A DNA stretch of 64,000 nucleotides, taken from assembly GCF_001676615.1 (NCBI RefSeq), contig NZ_LYXZ01000039.1, forward strand, positions 155,868-219,867, read 5' to 3'. Positions 24,729-32,804 of the stretch are shown piece by piece. Under the pieces are notes generated by a model that saw nothing but the letters and a program-made list of their open reading frames with translations, was not told the DNA's origin and searched no databases. The position numbers and the translations under genes are program-made. This stretch comes from Labrys sp. WJW. GTDB taxonomy: Bacteria; Pseudomonadota; Alphaproteobacteria; Rhizobiales; Labraceae. Within the stretch, counting starts at the first letter, position 1. Every line of letters starts with the position of its first letter.

Positions 24729-26246
24729 ATGAACAAGCCCGAGATCGTCCGCTCGCCCGGAACGCTGTTCAAGCCCCGCTACGGCAATTTCATCGGCGGC
24801 CAATGGCAGGAGCCGCGCAGCGGCAAATATTTCGAGAACACCTCGCCCGTGAACGGCAGGGTACTCTGCGAGATTGCCCGCTCCGATGCCGCCGACGTCG
24901 AAGCCGCCCTCGACGCCGCCCATGCCGCCAAGGATGCCTGGGGCCGTACCAGCGCCGCCGAGCGCTCCCTCCTCCTGCTGCGCATCGCCCAGGTTATGGA
25001 AGACAATCTGGAAACCCTCGCCTTGGCCGAGACCTGGGACAATGGCAAGCCGATCCGCGAGAGCATGGCCGCCGATCTGCCGCTCGGCGTCGACCATTTC
25101 CGCTATTTCGCCGGCGTGCTGCGCGCCCAGGAAGGTGGCATCTCTGAGATCGACCACGACACCGTCGCCTATCATTTCCATGAACCCCTCGGCGTCGTCG
25201 GCCAGATCATCCCCTGGAACTTCCCGCTGCTGATGGCGGTCTGGAAGCTTGCCCCCGCGCTCGCCGCCGGCAATTGCGTGGTGATCAAGCCGGCCGAGCA
25301 GACGCCTGCCTCCATCCTGGTCCTGGCCGAGCTGATCGGCGACATCCTGCCGCCCGGCGTGCTCAACATCGTCAACGGTTTCGGACTGGAAGCCGGCAAA
25401 CCTTTGGCGTCCTCCAACCGGATCGCCAAGATCGCCTTCACCGGCGAGACCACCACCGGCCGGCTGATCATGCAATATGCCAGCCAGAACCTGATCCCGG
25501 TGACGCTGGAACTCGGCGGCAAGTCGCCCAACATCTTCTTCAAGGACGTCGCCGCCGAGGACGACGATTTCCTCGACAAGGCGATCGAGGGCTTCGTGAT
25601 GTTCGCCCTCAACCAGGGCGAGGTCTGCACCTGCCCGAGCCGCGCCCTCGTGCATGAGAGCATCTATGACCGCTTCATCGAGAAGGCGCTGAAGCGCGTC
25701 GCCGCCATCAAGCAGGGCGATCCGCTCGATCCCGCCACCATGATCGGCGCGCAGGCCTCCTCCGAGCAGCTCGAGAAGATCCTGAGCTATTTCGACATCG
25801 GCCGCCAGGAAGGTGCCGAGGTGCTGATCGGTGGCGAGCGCGCCGACCTGCCCGGCGAACTCGCCGGCGGCTATTACGTCAAGCCGACGGTGTTCAAGGG
25901 CCACAACAAGATGCGGATCTTCCAGGAGGAGATCTTCGGCCCGGTGGTCTCCGTCACCACCTTCAAGGATGACGAGGAAGCGCTTTCCATCGCCAACGAC
26001 ACGCTCTACGGCCTCGGTGCCGGTATCTGGACGCGCGACGGCACCCGCGCCTATCGCTTCGGCCGCGCCATCCAGGCCGGCCGCGTCTGGACCAACTGCT
26101 ACCACGCCTATCCGGCCCATGCGGCCTTTGGCGGCTACAAGCAGTCCGGCATCGGCCGCGAGAACCACAAGAAGATGCTCGATCACTACCAGCAGACCAA
26201 GAACATGCTGGTCAGCTACTCCCCCAAGAAGCTTGGCTTCTTCTGA
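24729..26246 (+). CDS. Aldehyde dehydrogenase, AcoD/ExaC type (acetaldehyde dehydrogenase)
   Basis: Enzyme of 505 residues oxidising an aldehyde, probably acetaldehyde, to the acid with NAD(P)+. The N-terminus YGNFIGGQWQEPRSGKYFEN is typical of the AcoD/ExaC group. The catalytic Glu is E261 in LELGGKSPNIFF and the catalytic Cys is C300 in NQGEVCTC. The C-terminus AAFGGYKQSGIGRENHKKML is complete. A strong AGGAGG site precedes the ATG at 24729; the frame also opens one codon earlier at TTG. It is followed by a DUF779 gene, its usual companion, and preceded by its likely activator. Role: ethanol, acetoin or other alcohol-derived aldehyde oxidation. Confidence 0.95.
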   Translation: MNKPEIVRSPGTLFKPRYGNFIGGQWQEPRSGKYFENTSPVNGRVLCEIARSDAADVEAALDAAHAAKDAWGRTSAAERSLLLLRIAQVMEDNLETLALAETWDNGKPIRESMAADLPLGVDHFRYFAGVLRAQEGGISEIDHDTVAYHFHEPLGVVGQIIPWNFPLLMAVWKLAPALAAGNCVVIKPAEQTPASILVLAELIGDILPPGVLNIVNGFGLEAGKPLASSNRIAKIAFTGETTTGRLIMQYASQNLIPVTLELGGKSPNIFFKDVAAEDDDFLDKAIEGFVMFALNQGEVCTCPSRALVHESIYDRFIEKALKRVAAIKQGDPLDPATMIGAQASSEQLEKILSYFDIGRQEGAEVLIGGERADLPGELAGGYYVKPTVFKGHNKMRIFQEEIFGPVVSVTTFKDDEEALSIANDTLYGLGAGIWTRDGTRAYRFGRAIQAGRVWTNCYHAYPAHAAFGGYKQSGIGRENHKKMLDHYQQTKNMLVSYSPKKLGFF

Positions 26247-26344
26247 TCCGCGCCGGAGCGTTTAGCTCCGGGGATCACCTTGGCCGCCCCGATTTCGATC
26301 CGGGCGGCTCTTTCGCAAGATGGCGAGACATGGACGACCTTGCC

Positions 26345-26430
26345 GTCATTGCGAGCGAAGCGAAGCAATCCGGTCTTCGTCAGGCACGGCATTTTCGGCT
26401 TCTGGATTGCTTCGCTTCGCTCGCAATGAC
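26345..26430. repeat. Perfect 27-base inverted repeat, GTCATTGCGAGCGAAGC type
   Basis: Arms are at 26345-26371 and 26404-26430, with a loop of 32 bases. This is the well-known dispersed GTCATTGCGAG repeat. It sits between the aldehyde dehydrogenase and DUF779 genes without breaking their shared direction. Confidence 0.9.
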
Positions 26431-26466
26431 GCAAGATGGCGATCCGTTATGAAAAGTGGAGCGATC

Positions 26467-26850
26467 ATGCCCGACGCCAGTCTCGAACGCGTAACGGCGA
26501 CGCCGGCCGCCCTCGACCTGATCGCCAGTCTACAGACCCGCTACGGCCCCGTGCTGTTCCACCAGTCGGGCGGGTGCTGCGACGGTTCCTCGCCGATGTG
26601 CTATCCGCAGGGTGACTTCATCATCGGGGACCAGGACGTGCTGCTGGGCAGCATCGGCGAGGCGCCCGTCTATATCAGCGCGCCGCAATTTGCCGCCTGG
26701 AGCCACACGCAACTGATCATCGACGTGGTGCCGGGGCGCGGCGGCATGTTTTCCTTGGAGAACGGCACCGAAAAACGCTTCATCACCCGCTCGCGCACCT
26801 TCTCGGGCGAGGAGATCTGCGTGCTGCCTGCGGCGAGGAGAGGGGCCTGA
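26467..26850 (+). CDS. DUF779 family protein
   Basis: Protein of 127 residues. The conserved Cys pair and third Cys are in GGCCDGSSPMCYP (C37, C38, C45), followed by the family's GDVLLG-like strand and a GMFSLENGTEKRFITRSR block. No signal peptide. Genes of this family are routinely next to AcoD-type aldehyde dehydrogenases, and I infer an accessory or redox/metal role for that enzyme; the molecular function is not established. ATG 26467 has a GGAG ribosome site; upstream open frame to 26320 lies in the repeat. Confidence 0.88.
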   Translation: MPDASLERVTATPAALDLIASLQTRYGPVLFHQSGGCCDGSSPMCYPQGDFIIGDQDVLLGSIGEAPVYISAPQFAAWSHTQLIIDVVPGRGGMFSLENGTEKRFITRSRTFSGEEICVLPAARRGA

Positions 26851-26860
26851 GGCCCTTTTC

Positions 26861-26943
26861 GGTGTGCCGATCTCCAGATCGGCATTCTCGCGCCAAAGCG
26901 CTCACCGGCAAGGGGGTGGTGCCGATCTGGAGATCGGCACACC
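26861..26943. repeat. Perfect 24-base inverted repeat, TGCCGATCTCCAGATCGGCA type
   Basis: Arms are at 26861-26884 and 26920-26943, with a loop of 35 bases. Each arm holds its own hairpin (TGCCGATCT-CC-AGATCGGCA), so the element is a pair of mutually complementary hairpins. It lies between convergent genes and could terminate both. Confidence 0.9.
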
Positions 26944-27012
26944 GTGCTTCAGACGCCTTGCCGGCAAGATCGGTGCGTCTGGGTAGACTACCTGCGCACC
27001 CGGATCCCCCGC

Positions 27013-27768
27013 TCAGCCGCGGCCGACCAGCGGCATCTTGGTCGCCATCACCGTCATAAACTGCACATTGGCCTCGAGCGGCAGGCCGGCCATGTAGACC
27101 ACCGCATCGGCGACATGCTTCACGTCGAAGGTCGGCTCGGGCTTGATCGAGCCGTCGGCCTGCGGCACGCCGCCCGGCATCTTGGACGCCATCGGCGTCA
27201 GCGTGTTGCCGATGTCGATCTGGCCGCAGGCGATGTCATATTTGCGCCCATCGAGCGAGGAGGATTTGGTCAGGCCGGTGACCGCATGCTTGGAGGCCGT
27301 GTAGGGTGCCGAATTCGGGCGCGGCGCCGTGGCCGAGATCGAGCCATTGTTGATGATGCGCCCACCCCGCGGCTCCTGCGCCTTCATCACGCGGAAGGCC
27401 TCCTTGGTGCACAGGAACACGCCGGTGACGTTGGTGTCGATCACCGCCTTCCATTGTTCGAAGGGCAGGTCCTCGATCGGCACGCCGGGCGCGATGGTGC
27501 CGGCATTGTTGAAGACGAGGTCCACGCGCCCCAGCGCGGCGACGGTGGCATCGAACAGCGCGGCGACCGAAGCGGGATCGGTGACGTCGGAGGCGATGGC
27601 GCGGGCAGAGGCCGCCTGCGGGCTTTCGGCGATGGCGGCTTCCAGAGCCTCCTTGCGTCGCCCCGTAAAGACGACAGACCAGCCATCGGCCAGCAGCGCG
27701 TGCGCGACGGCCTTGCCGATGCCGCTGGCGGCGCCCGTGACGATGGCGATCTTTCCTTGACCCGACAT
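27013..27768 (-). CDS. SDR family oxidoreductase
   Basis: Classical short-chain dehydrogenase of 251 residues. TGAASGIG is at 11-18, NNAG at 87-90, Ser143 in NGSIS, and Tyr156/Lys160 in YTASK. The beta2 end (TGRRKEAL) carries two Arg, suggesting NADP(H). The ATG at 27768 has a strong GGAGGA site; an in-frame extension to 27867 has none. It is transcribed towards the DUF779 gene. Substrate unknown. Confidence 0.9.
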   Translation of the reverse strand: MSGQGKIAIVTGAASGIGKAVAHALLADGWSVVFTGRRKEALEAAIAESPQAASARAIASDVTDPASVAALFDATVAALGRVDLVFNNAGTIAPGVPIEDLPFEQWKAVIDTNVTGVFLCTKEAFRVMKAQEPRGGRIINNGSISATAPRPNSAPYTASKHAVTGLTKSSSLDGRKYDIACGQIDIGNTLTPMASKMPGGVPQADGSIKPEPTFDVKHVADAVVYMAGLPLEANVQFMTVMATKMPLVGRG

Positions 27769-27917
27769 GGGTTCCTCCCGATTCCAATTCGATTTGTGCT
27801 GCAACGCGCAGTGCCACCCGGCCAGGCGGGTTAGGCGTGACAGGCAGTTGCTTCCGTTGTCAGACAAATATCTCTAATCGGAATTTTCGGATAGGGCGAG
27901 CCTTCAAGAGAGCCAAC

Positions 27918-28298
27918 ATGTCAGATCTTCACATCCGCAAGCTTTGCAACGCTCTCATTCCCGATGCGATGCCTTCGAAACGGGTGCCTGGTGTCGTGGT
28001 CAACACTGTCGATCGCATGAGCCGCAAGGCGGGAGGCCTGTGGGTCGGCGGTCGCGTCGAGATCACGCCGGAAGGGCTGTCCTTCGCCGCCAATGGCCTG
28101 AACAAGGCCTTTCATACCGGCCTGCAGCCCGTCCACATTCCGATGACCACCATACGCAAGGCCTCACGTGAATTTGGCTGGGTCACCGGCATCGTGGCCG
28201 TCGAGCATGACGAGGGCACGTTCCGCTTCCGCTGCTACGGCGCCAGCAAGGTCGCGGCGGCGCTGGAGAAGCATGTTGCGGGGCGGCGGGAGCGGTGA
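27918..28298 (+). CDS. Hypothetical protein with GRAM/PH-like domain
   Basis: Protein of 126 residues, no signal peptide or membrane helix. The segment GGLWVGGRVEITPEGLSFAA, then VHIPMTTIRKASREFGWVTG and FRFRCYGASKVAAAL, has the strand order of GRAM/bacterial PH-like domains, in which a small barrel is followed by a C-terminal helix. Divergent from the SDR gene. The start at 27918 follows AGAGCCAAC, a moderate ribosome site. Function not known. Confidence 0.6.
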   Translation: MSDLHIRKLCNALIPDAMPSKRVPGVVVNTVDRMSRKAGGLWVGGRVEITPEGLSFAANGLNKAFHTGLQPVHIPMTTIRKASREFGWVTGIVAVEHDEGTFRFRCYGASKVAAALEKHVAGRRER

Positions 28299-28344
28299 TG
28301 ATCGCTCGGTGAAAGAGAGGCGTTTCAGGATATGGCGCAGAAAT

Positions 28345-28493
28345 CCTTCCCCGGTTTCGGGGAAGGTGGCGCTGCGCAGCAGCGACGGAAGGGGAGAGTG
28401 GTGCGGAACAAGACAATACTGCCTGACGACCTGCGCCACTCTCCCCCACCCGGCCCGGCTACGCCGGTCCACCCTCCCCGAAGTCGGGGAGGG
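28345..28493. repeat. Paired-hairpin repeat, CTTCCCCG type
   Basis: The left hairpin is CCTTCCCCG-GTTT-CGGGGAAGG (28345-28366), the right CCCTCCCCG-AAGT-CGGGGAGGG (28472-28493). Internal arms GGGGAGAGTGG and CCACTCTCCCC also pair. It lies between the GRAM-like gene and the convergent HAD gene. Confidence 0.85.
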
Positions 28494-28551
28494 ATAGGGC
28501 GCGCTTTACCGAGTCGCGAGCGCATGCCGTAATGAAGCGGTCCCGATCTTT

Positions 28552-29298
28552 TCACCCCAGGCAGGCGATGATGGTCTCGATCACCCTCTTGGTCTCCTCC
28601 GGATCCCTGACGCGGATCGAGTCGACGCCGGCCTCCTTGGCCGCATAGTCGTTGCCGCCCGGGAACAGTGCATCACCCGCGAAGATCATCTCCTCGATGG
28701 CGATGCCAAGCCGGTCGCGCAGCTTGGCGATGCCATAGGCCTTGTCGATGCCCTGCCGGGTCACGTCGATCGAGGTGGCGCCGCCCATGCGCACCGAGAA
28801 GTCCGGGATCGACTTGTCGAGATAGGTTTTCAGGATGGTGCGCTTCTTGAAATCGGGATCCCAGCTGTGCTTGGCCTCGAGCGGTGCTTCCTGGCCGAGC
28901 GCGGACATGGTGATCTGGCTGCCGCGATCCTCGATACGCTCGCCCCAGATCCGCTCCGGCTTGAAGCCCGCCTGCTCGAAAGCCGCCTCTAGCGCAGCGA
29001 TGATGCGTTGCTTGTCGTCCGCCGACAGGTCCTCGCGGTAGACCGGAACCCAGCTACCCCCCTCGTAATGGAAGAACTTCGTGCCGCAGGTCGGCAGCAG
29101 ATGCAGCCGGTCGAAGCGGTCGCCGGCGGGCAGATTGGCGAGGAACTGCTTTTCGAATTGCGGCCAGTCGCCACCGGAGATCACGGCGACCTGGGCAACG
29201 GTGAGAAGCTGGCCCAGCAGGGCGGCCATCTCGGCATCGATGGCCGATTTGCTCTTGGCAAGCGTGCCGTCGAGATCGAAAATGACGAGTTTCTTCAT
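28552..29298 (-). CDS. HAD-IIB hydrolase, phosphomannomutase-like
   Basis: Protein of 248 residues. The HAD nucleophile and acid/base are D8 and D10 in VIFDLDGTLA. Motif III Lys is near residue 186 and motif IV is FAGDALFPGGNDY (207-218). The GGNDY ending and SGGDWPQFEKQF closely resemble eukaryotic phosphomannomutases rather than the alpha-phosphohexomutases usual in bacteria. It may interconvert or dephosphorylate a sugar phosphate; a ribose-type sugar importer lies just upstream on the same strand. ATG 29298 directly starts the first beta strand; an in-frame extension to 29367 is not supported. Confidence 0.8.
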   Translation of the reverse strand: MKKLVIFDLDGTLAKSKSAIDAEMAALLGQLLTVAQVAVISGGDWPQFEKQFLANLPAGDRFDRLHLLPTCGTKFFHYEGGSWVPVYREDLSADDKQRIIAALEAAFEQAGFKPERIWGERIEDRGSQITMSALGQEAPLEAKHSWDPDFKKRTILKTYLDKSIPDFSVRMGGATSIDVTRQGIDKAYGIAKLRDRLGIAIEEMIFAGDALFPGGNDYAAKEAGVDSIRVRDPEETKRVIETIIACLG

Positions 29299-29420
29299 GA
29301 CGAGCTTCAATGTCCCTGGGGAAGGAAAGAGTCCGGCCGTTATAGACGAGTTGGCCGGATGCGCCATTCTACGATTGTACAGCCGGGCTCACCCTTTCGG
29401 GGCAGACGCCACAATGCATC

Positions 29421-29513
29421 CTTCCCTGGGACCGCCAGCATCCTGCTGGCTCTTCCCTCAGACGAACGGCCGCTGCACCAAAGAGCCAGCAGGATGCTGG
29501 TGGTCCCAGGAAG
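29421..29513. repeat. Second copy of the GCCAGCA-TCC-TGCTGGC inverted repeat
   Basis: Arms are at 29421-29454 and 29481-29513, complementary apart from one C-to-T change (still pairs as G-U in RNA) and one missing G. Core identical to 23195-23279. It lies between the HAD gene and the end of the sugar ABC operon. Confidence 0.88.
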
Positions 29514-29528
29514 AGGGTCGGTCGGTCT

Positions 29529-30287
29529 TCAATGATCCATGCCGGTGATCACCCGCTCCACCGCCTCCACGCTGGTCTGCTTGGGGTCGATGTCGTCGGC
29601 GACGACCCGGCCGCGGCGCATGACGACGATGCGGTCGACCACCTGGAAGACATGGTGGATGTTGTGGGCGATGAAGATGCAGGAATGGCCGGAACTGCGG
29701 GCATTACGCACGAAATTCAGGACGCCTTGAGTCTCCGCCACGCCCAGATTGTTGGTGGGCTCGTCGAGAATGATGAGATCGCTGTCGAAATGCATGGCGC
29801 GGGCGATGGCCACCGCCTGGCGTTCGCCGCCGGAAAGCGAGCCGATCGGTGTGGTCGGCGCGATGTTCTTGGAGATGCCGACCCTTTTCAAGAGCGTGGT
29901 CGCCACCTCGTTCATCTTGGCCTGGTCGAGGCGGTTGAGGAAGCGCGGTCCCTTGATCGGCTCGCGTCCGAGGAAGAGGTTGCGGGCGATCGAGAGCTGC
30001 GGGACCAGGGCTGAATCCTGGTAGATCGTCTCGATGCCCTCAGCGATCGCGTCGGTGGTCGAGCGCATCGCCACCTTCTTGCCGCGGACGAAGATGTCGC
30101 CGGAGGTGGCGGAGACGGCACCCGAAAGGATCTTGATCAGGGTCGACTTCCCCGCCCCGTTGTCGCCGAGCAACCCGACGATCTCGCGCCTGTTCACCGT
30201 GAGCGTGACGCCCTCGATGGCGCGGATGCGGCCATAGGACTTGGCGATGTTCTGCATGCGGATGAGTTCTTCTTGGGTCTCAGCCAT
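29529..30287 (-). CDS. Sugar ABC transporter ATP-binding protein (single-domain)
   Basis: ATPase of 252 residues, last gene of a CUT2/ribose-type importer. Walker A is GDNGAGKST (41-49), signature LSGGERQAVAIARAM, Walker B DLIILDEPTNNL. It has one nucleotide-binding domain only, unlike RbsA/XylG with two, so it must work as a homodimer, as in the FrcA-type importers of rhizobia. Starts three bases after the permease stop. Confidence 0.92.
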   Translation of the reverse strand: MAETQEELIRMQNIAKSYGRIRAIEGVTLTVNRREIVGLLGDNGAGKSTLIKILSGAVSATSGDIFVRGKKVAMRSTTDAIAEGIETIYQDSALVPQLSIARNLFLGREPIKGPRFLNRLDQAKMNEVATTLLKRVGISKNIAPTTPIGSLSGGERQAVAIARAMHFDSDLIILDEPTNNLGVAETQGVLNFVRNARSSGHSCIFIAHNIHHVFQVVDRIVVMRRGRVVADDIDPKQTSVEAVERVITGMDH

Positions 30288-30290
30288 CGC

Positions 30291-31364
30291 TCACCTCCCT
30301 TCCTGGTGCCGGCGGTCGAGCCATGAATGCAGTGCCATCATCCCCAGGATGATCGCGCCGATGAAGATGTTGTAGGCCAGGCCCGGCACGCCGATCAGCA
30401 CGATGCCGTTGCGCATCACGCGCAGGATGAAGATGCCGAGCACCGTGCCGATGATGGTGCCGCGGCCGCCGGTGAGCGCGGTGCCGCCGATCACCACCAT
30501 GGCGATCACCTCCAGTTCATAGCCCGTGCCGGAATTGGGATTGGCCGAGGAGGTGCGGATCGAGGAGATGATACCGGCGAGCGTCGAGAGCACCGAGCAC
30601 AGGATGAACAGCCAGACCTTGGTGGCATCGACATTGACGCCGCGCGCCCGCGCCGCATTGGGATTGCCGCCCGCCGCCTGGATCCAGTTGCCGGCCTTGG
30701 TCTTGGTCAGCACATAGCCGAGCACGATCGCGGCGATGGCGAACCAGAGCAGGGACATGTAGACGCGGAAGCCGCCGATATAGAAGGTGCCGACCAGGAT
30801 GTCGGCGAGCGGCTGGTCGCCCGCGTTCCAGGTGCGCTGAGGAAAGCCGTTGGTGACGAAGAGGGCCGTGCCGCGCACCACCAGCAGCATGCCGAGCGTG
30901 ACCAGGAAGGACGGGATCTTCAGCCTGGTGACGAAGAGGCCGTTCACCCAGCCGATCAGCGCCGCGACGACGAGGGCGATCAGGAAGGCTACCCAGAGAG
31001 GGGTGGCGCCGGAATTGAACAGCGTCCACATCAGCACCGGCGAGAAGCCGAAGAGCGAGCCGACCGAAAGGTCGAACTCGCCCGAGGTCATCAAGAGCGT
31101 CATCGCCAGGGCGATCAGGCCGAGCTCGACGGTGAAGGCCAGGATGTTGCTGAGATTGTCCGCGGAGAGGAAATCGGGATTGATGCCGCCGAAGATGGCG
31201 AGTTCGACGACCAGGAGCACGAAAGGGCCGAATTCGGGCCGTGCGATCGCGCGCTGGAGCAGGGAGTGTTGTTCCACGAGAATTCCTTGGCCGGTGGTGG
31301 AGGCAGGTGCGGAAGGGGCGCTTTGAGGGAGGTGCTCAGCCCAATGATTTCGGACTTCGCTCAA
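30291..31364 (-). CDS. Sugar ABC transporter permease (RbsC/FrcC-like)
   Basis: Inner-membrane permease of 357 residues with about ten membrane helices. The BPD_transp_2 signatures are present: GLIALAMTLLMTSGEFDLSV and ARARGVNVDATKVWLFI, then AMVVIGGTALTGGRGTIIGT. The N-terminal 35 residues are hydrophilic and cytoplasmic. Second gene of the operon; the binding-protein gene lies upstream across a 172-base gap that contains a repeat. Confidence 0.93.
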   Translation of the reverse strand: MSEVRNHWAEHLPQSAPSAPASTTGQGILVEQHSLLQRAIARPEFGPFVLLVVELAIFGGINPDFLSADNLSNILAFTVELGLIALAMTLLMTSGEFDLSVGSLFGFSPVLMWTLFNSGATPLWVAFLIALVVAALIGWVNGLFVTRLKIPSFLVTLGMLLVVRGTALFVTNGFPQRTWNAGDQPLADILVGTFYIGGFRVYMSLLWFAIAAIVLGYVLTKTKAGNWIQAAGGNPNAARARGVNVDATKVWLFILCSVLSTLAGIISSIRTSSANPNSGTGYELEVIAMVVIGGTALTGGRGTIIGTVLGIFILRVMRNGIVLIGVPGLAYNIFIGAIILGMMALHSWLDRRHQEGR

Positions 31365-31365
31365 C

Positions 31366-31460
31366 CTTTGTCATTGCCAGGCTTGACCCGGCAATCCAGT
31401 CTTGGCGGCGGATGGCGAACCGCTCCCTGGATGCCCGGGTCAAGCCCGGGCATGACAAAG
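31366..31460. repeat. Inverted repeat, CTTGACCCGGCAATCC type
   Basis: Arms are at 31366-31399 and 31427-31460, imperfectly complementary (several mismatches), both carrying the GTCATTGCC/GGCATGAC and CTTGACCCG/CGGGTCAAG motifs of a widespread intergenic repeat. It lies inside the sugar ABC operon between binding-protein and permease genes and may help set their different expression. Confidence 0.8.
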
Positions 31461-31536
31461 GTCCGTGCCTCCTACGATATCAAAAGAGGCCGCCGCGCTG
31501 GACAGACATTTCCGGCCGCCAGCGCCTGTGAGTGCC

Positions 31537-32481
31537 CTATTTCTTGCCGCTCAGGATATCGTCATACATCTGGGCGTTATCCTTCTCGTAGAGCGCGCCG
31601 GTGATGACGTTGAAGCCGGGGCGGATGCCGCTGGAAGCCATGGCCGCCATCGACAGCGCGATATAGCTGGTCGCCTGCGGATCCTGCCATTGCCCGGCAT
31701 TGACGTAGCCGTTCAGCACTTCCTGGGTGGTGTCGAGCGAATTGCCCCAGCCGATGACCGGGATTTCGCCGGGCTTGACGCCGACCTGGTCGAACACCCG
31801 CTTGATAGAGCCGGTGACGAGGTCGCCCAGGCCGATGATCGCCTTGATCTTCTTGCGGTTGGTGGTGAGGTAGTCGGTCATGCGCGAGATGACCTCGGCC
31901 TGGTCGAGCGTCGCCTCGGTGACTTCCCAGGTGATGCCGAGCGGCTTGAACACGCTGGAAATGCCCTGCTCCTCCTGCACGCCATAGGTGGCGCCGGGAA
32001 TTTCCACCGGCATCCAGACGAAGTCGCCTGATTTCACCAGCTTCTTGTCGACCAGATATTGGGCCCAGGCCGCACCGAACTTGACGTTGTCACCGCCGAC
32101 ATAGGCACCGAATTTGGCCTGCGGGTCGGGCGTGTTGAAATTGATGATCGGAATCTTCTTGGCGTTGGCTTCATCGACCACCTTGATCAGGCTGCCGGGA
32201 TCCGGGCTGGTGGTGACGATGCCGGCCGCTCCTGCCGCGATCGCTGCGCGCACGGCCTCCTGGTGCGAAGCCACGTCGCCATTGTGGAAGGAGGTGTTGA
32301 CCGTATTGCCGGTGTCGCTGGCCCATTGCTTGGCGCCTGCCAGGAAATAGGTCCAGACCGGGTCGGCCGGGCCGCCATGGGATATCCAGTAGAAGGTCTT
32401 CGGGGCGGCCTGCGCCATCGGGAGGGAGGCTGCCAGCGCCATTATCGCGCCGGCAACGGCCAAGACGAATTTCCTGATCAT
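31537..32481 (-). CDS. Sugar ABC transporter periplasmic binding protein (ribose-type)
   Basis: Protein of 314 residues with a Sec signal peptide (MIRKFVLAVAGAIMALAASL, cleavage after AQA near 25). The mature start (KTFYWISHGGPADPVWTYFL) and AIAAGAAGIVTTSPDPGSL followed by VDEANAKKIPIINFN are typical of peripla_BP_4 sugar binders. First gene of the importer operon. A promoter and an inverted repeat lie just upstream. The sugar is not predictable; the adjacent phosphomannomutase-like enzyme suggests a hexose. Confidence 0.93.
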   Translation of the reverse strand: MIRKFVLAVAGAIMALAASLPMAQAAPKTFYWISHGGPADPVWTYFLAGAKQWASDTGNTVNTSFHNGDVASHQEAVRAAIAAGAAGIVTTSPDPGSLIKVVDEANAKKIPIINFNTPDPQAKFGAYVGGDNVKFGAAWAQYLVDKKLVKSGDFVWMPVEIPGATYGVQEEQGISSVFKPLGITWEVTEATLDQAEVISRMTDYLTTNRKKIKAIIGLGDLVTGSIKRVFDQVGVKPGEIPVIGWGNSLDTTQEVLNGYVNAGQWQDPQATSYIALSMAAMASSGIRPGFNVITGALYEKDNAQMYDDILSGKK

Positions 32482-32529
32482 GGGAGTGCCTTGCTCGTGT
32501 TCCGGGTCTCTGGAGGACCAACGGGCGCG

Positions 32530-32581
32530 ATCATGGCAATTGTAATACGATTAATCAATGCGATCTTTGATATGAGATCGC
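32530..32581 (-). promoter_or_regulatory. Candidate promoter and operator of the sugar ABC operon
   Basis: On the minus strand, TTGATT (plus coordinates 32553-32558) and CATGAT (32530-32535) are separated by 17 bases, a reasonable sigma-70 promoter about 50 bases before the start. Immediately upstream lies the inverted repeat GCGATCT-N8-AGATCGC (32560-32581), a possible regulator site. The rest of the 323-base stretch 32482-32804 is AT-richer and without a gene, apart from the argG terminator. Confidence 0.45.
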
Positions 32582-32742
32582 GTCATTGCGGAGCATTCGT
32601 CGGGGCGATCGAAAGAAACGGCTCTATTTTACTTCAGGGAATTATCTTGCGATGCGGAAATTATTTGCTGCGGCGCATCAAAATTAACATGGTGTGGTCC
32701 AGGTAAGCTTGAGTTCTCTCGATCTGAAGCGCTTTGGCCAAC

Positions 32743-32770
32743 AAAAAGCCCTTCCCTGGAGAGGGAAGGG
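32743..32770 (-). terminator. Rho-independent terminator of argG
   Basis: On the minus strand CCCTTCCC-TCTCCA-GGGAAGGG is followed by CTTTTTG. It lies 35 bases after the argG stop. Confidence 0.85.
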
Positions 32771-32804
32771 CGGCAATAGACTCTAAATTCGGATGCGAAC
32801 CGGA

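Noticed and set aside
26345..31460. Closely spaced repeats considered as a CRISPR array
   Set aside because: The repeats are different inverted pairs hundreds of bases apart, not direct repeats with regular spacers, and no cas gene is present.
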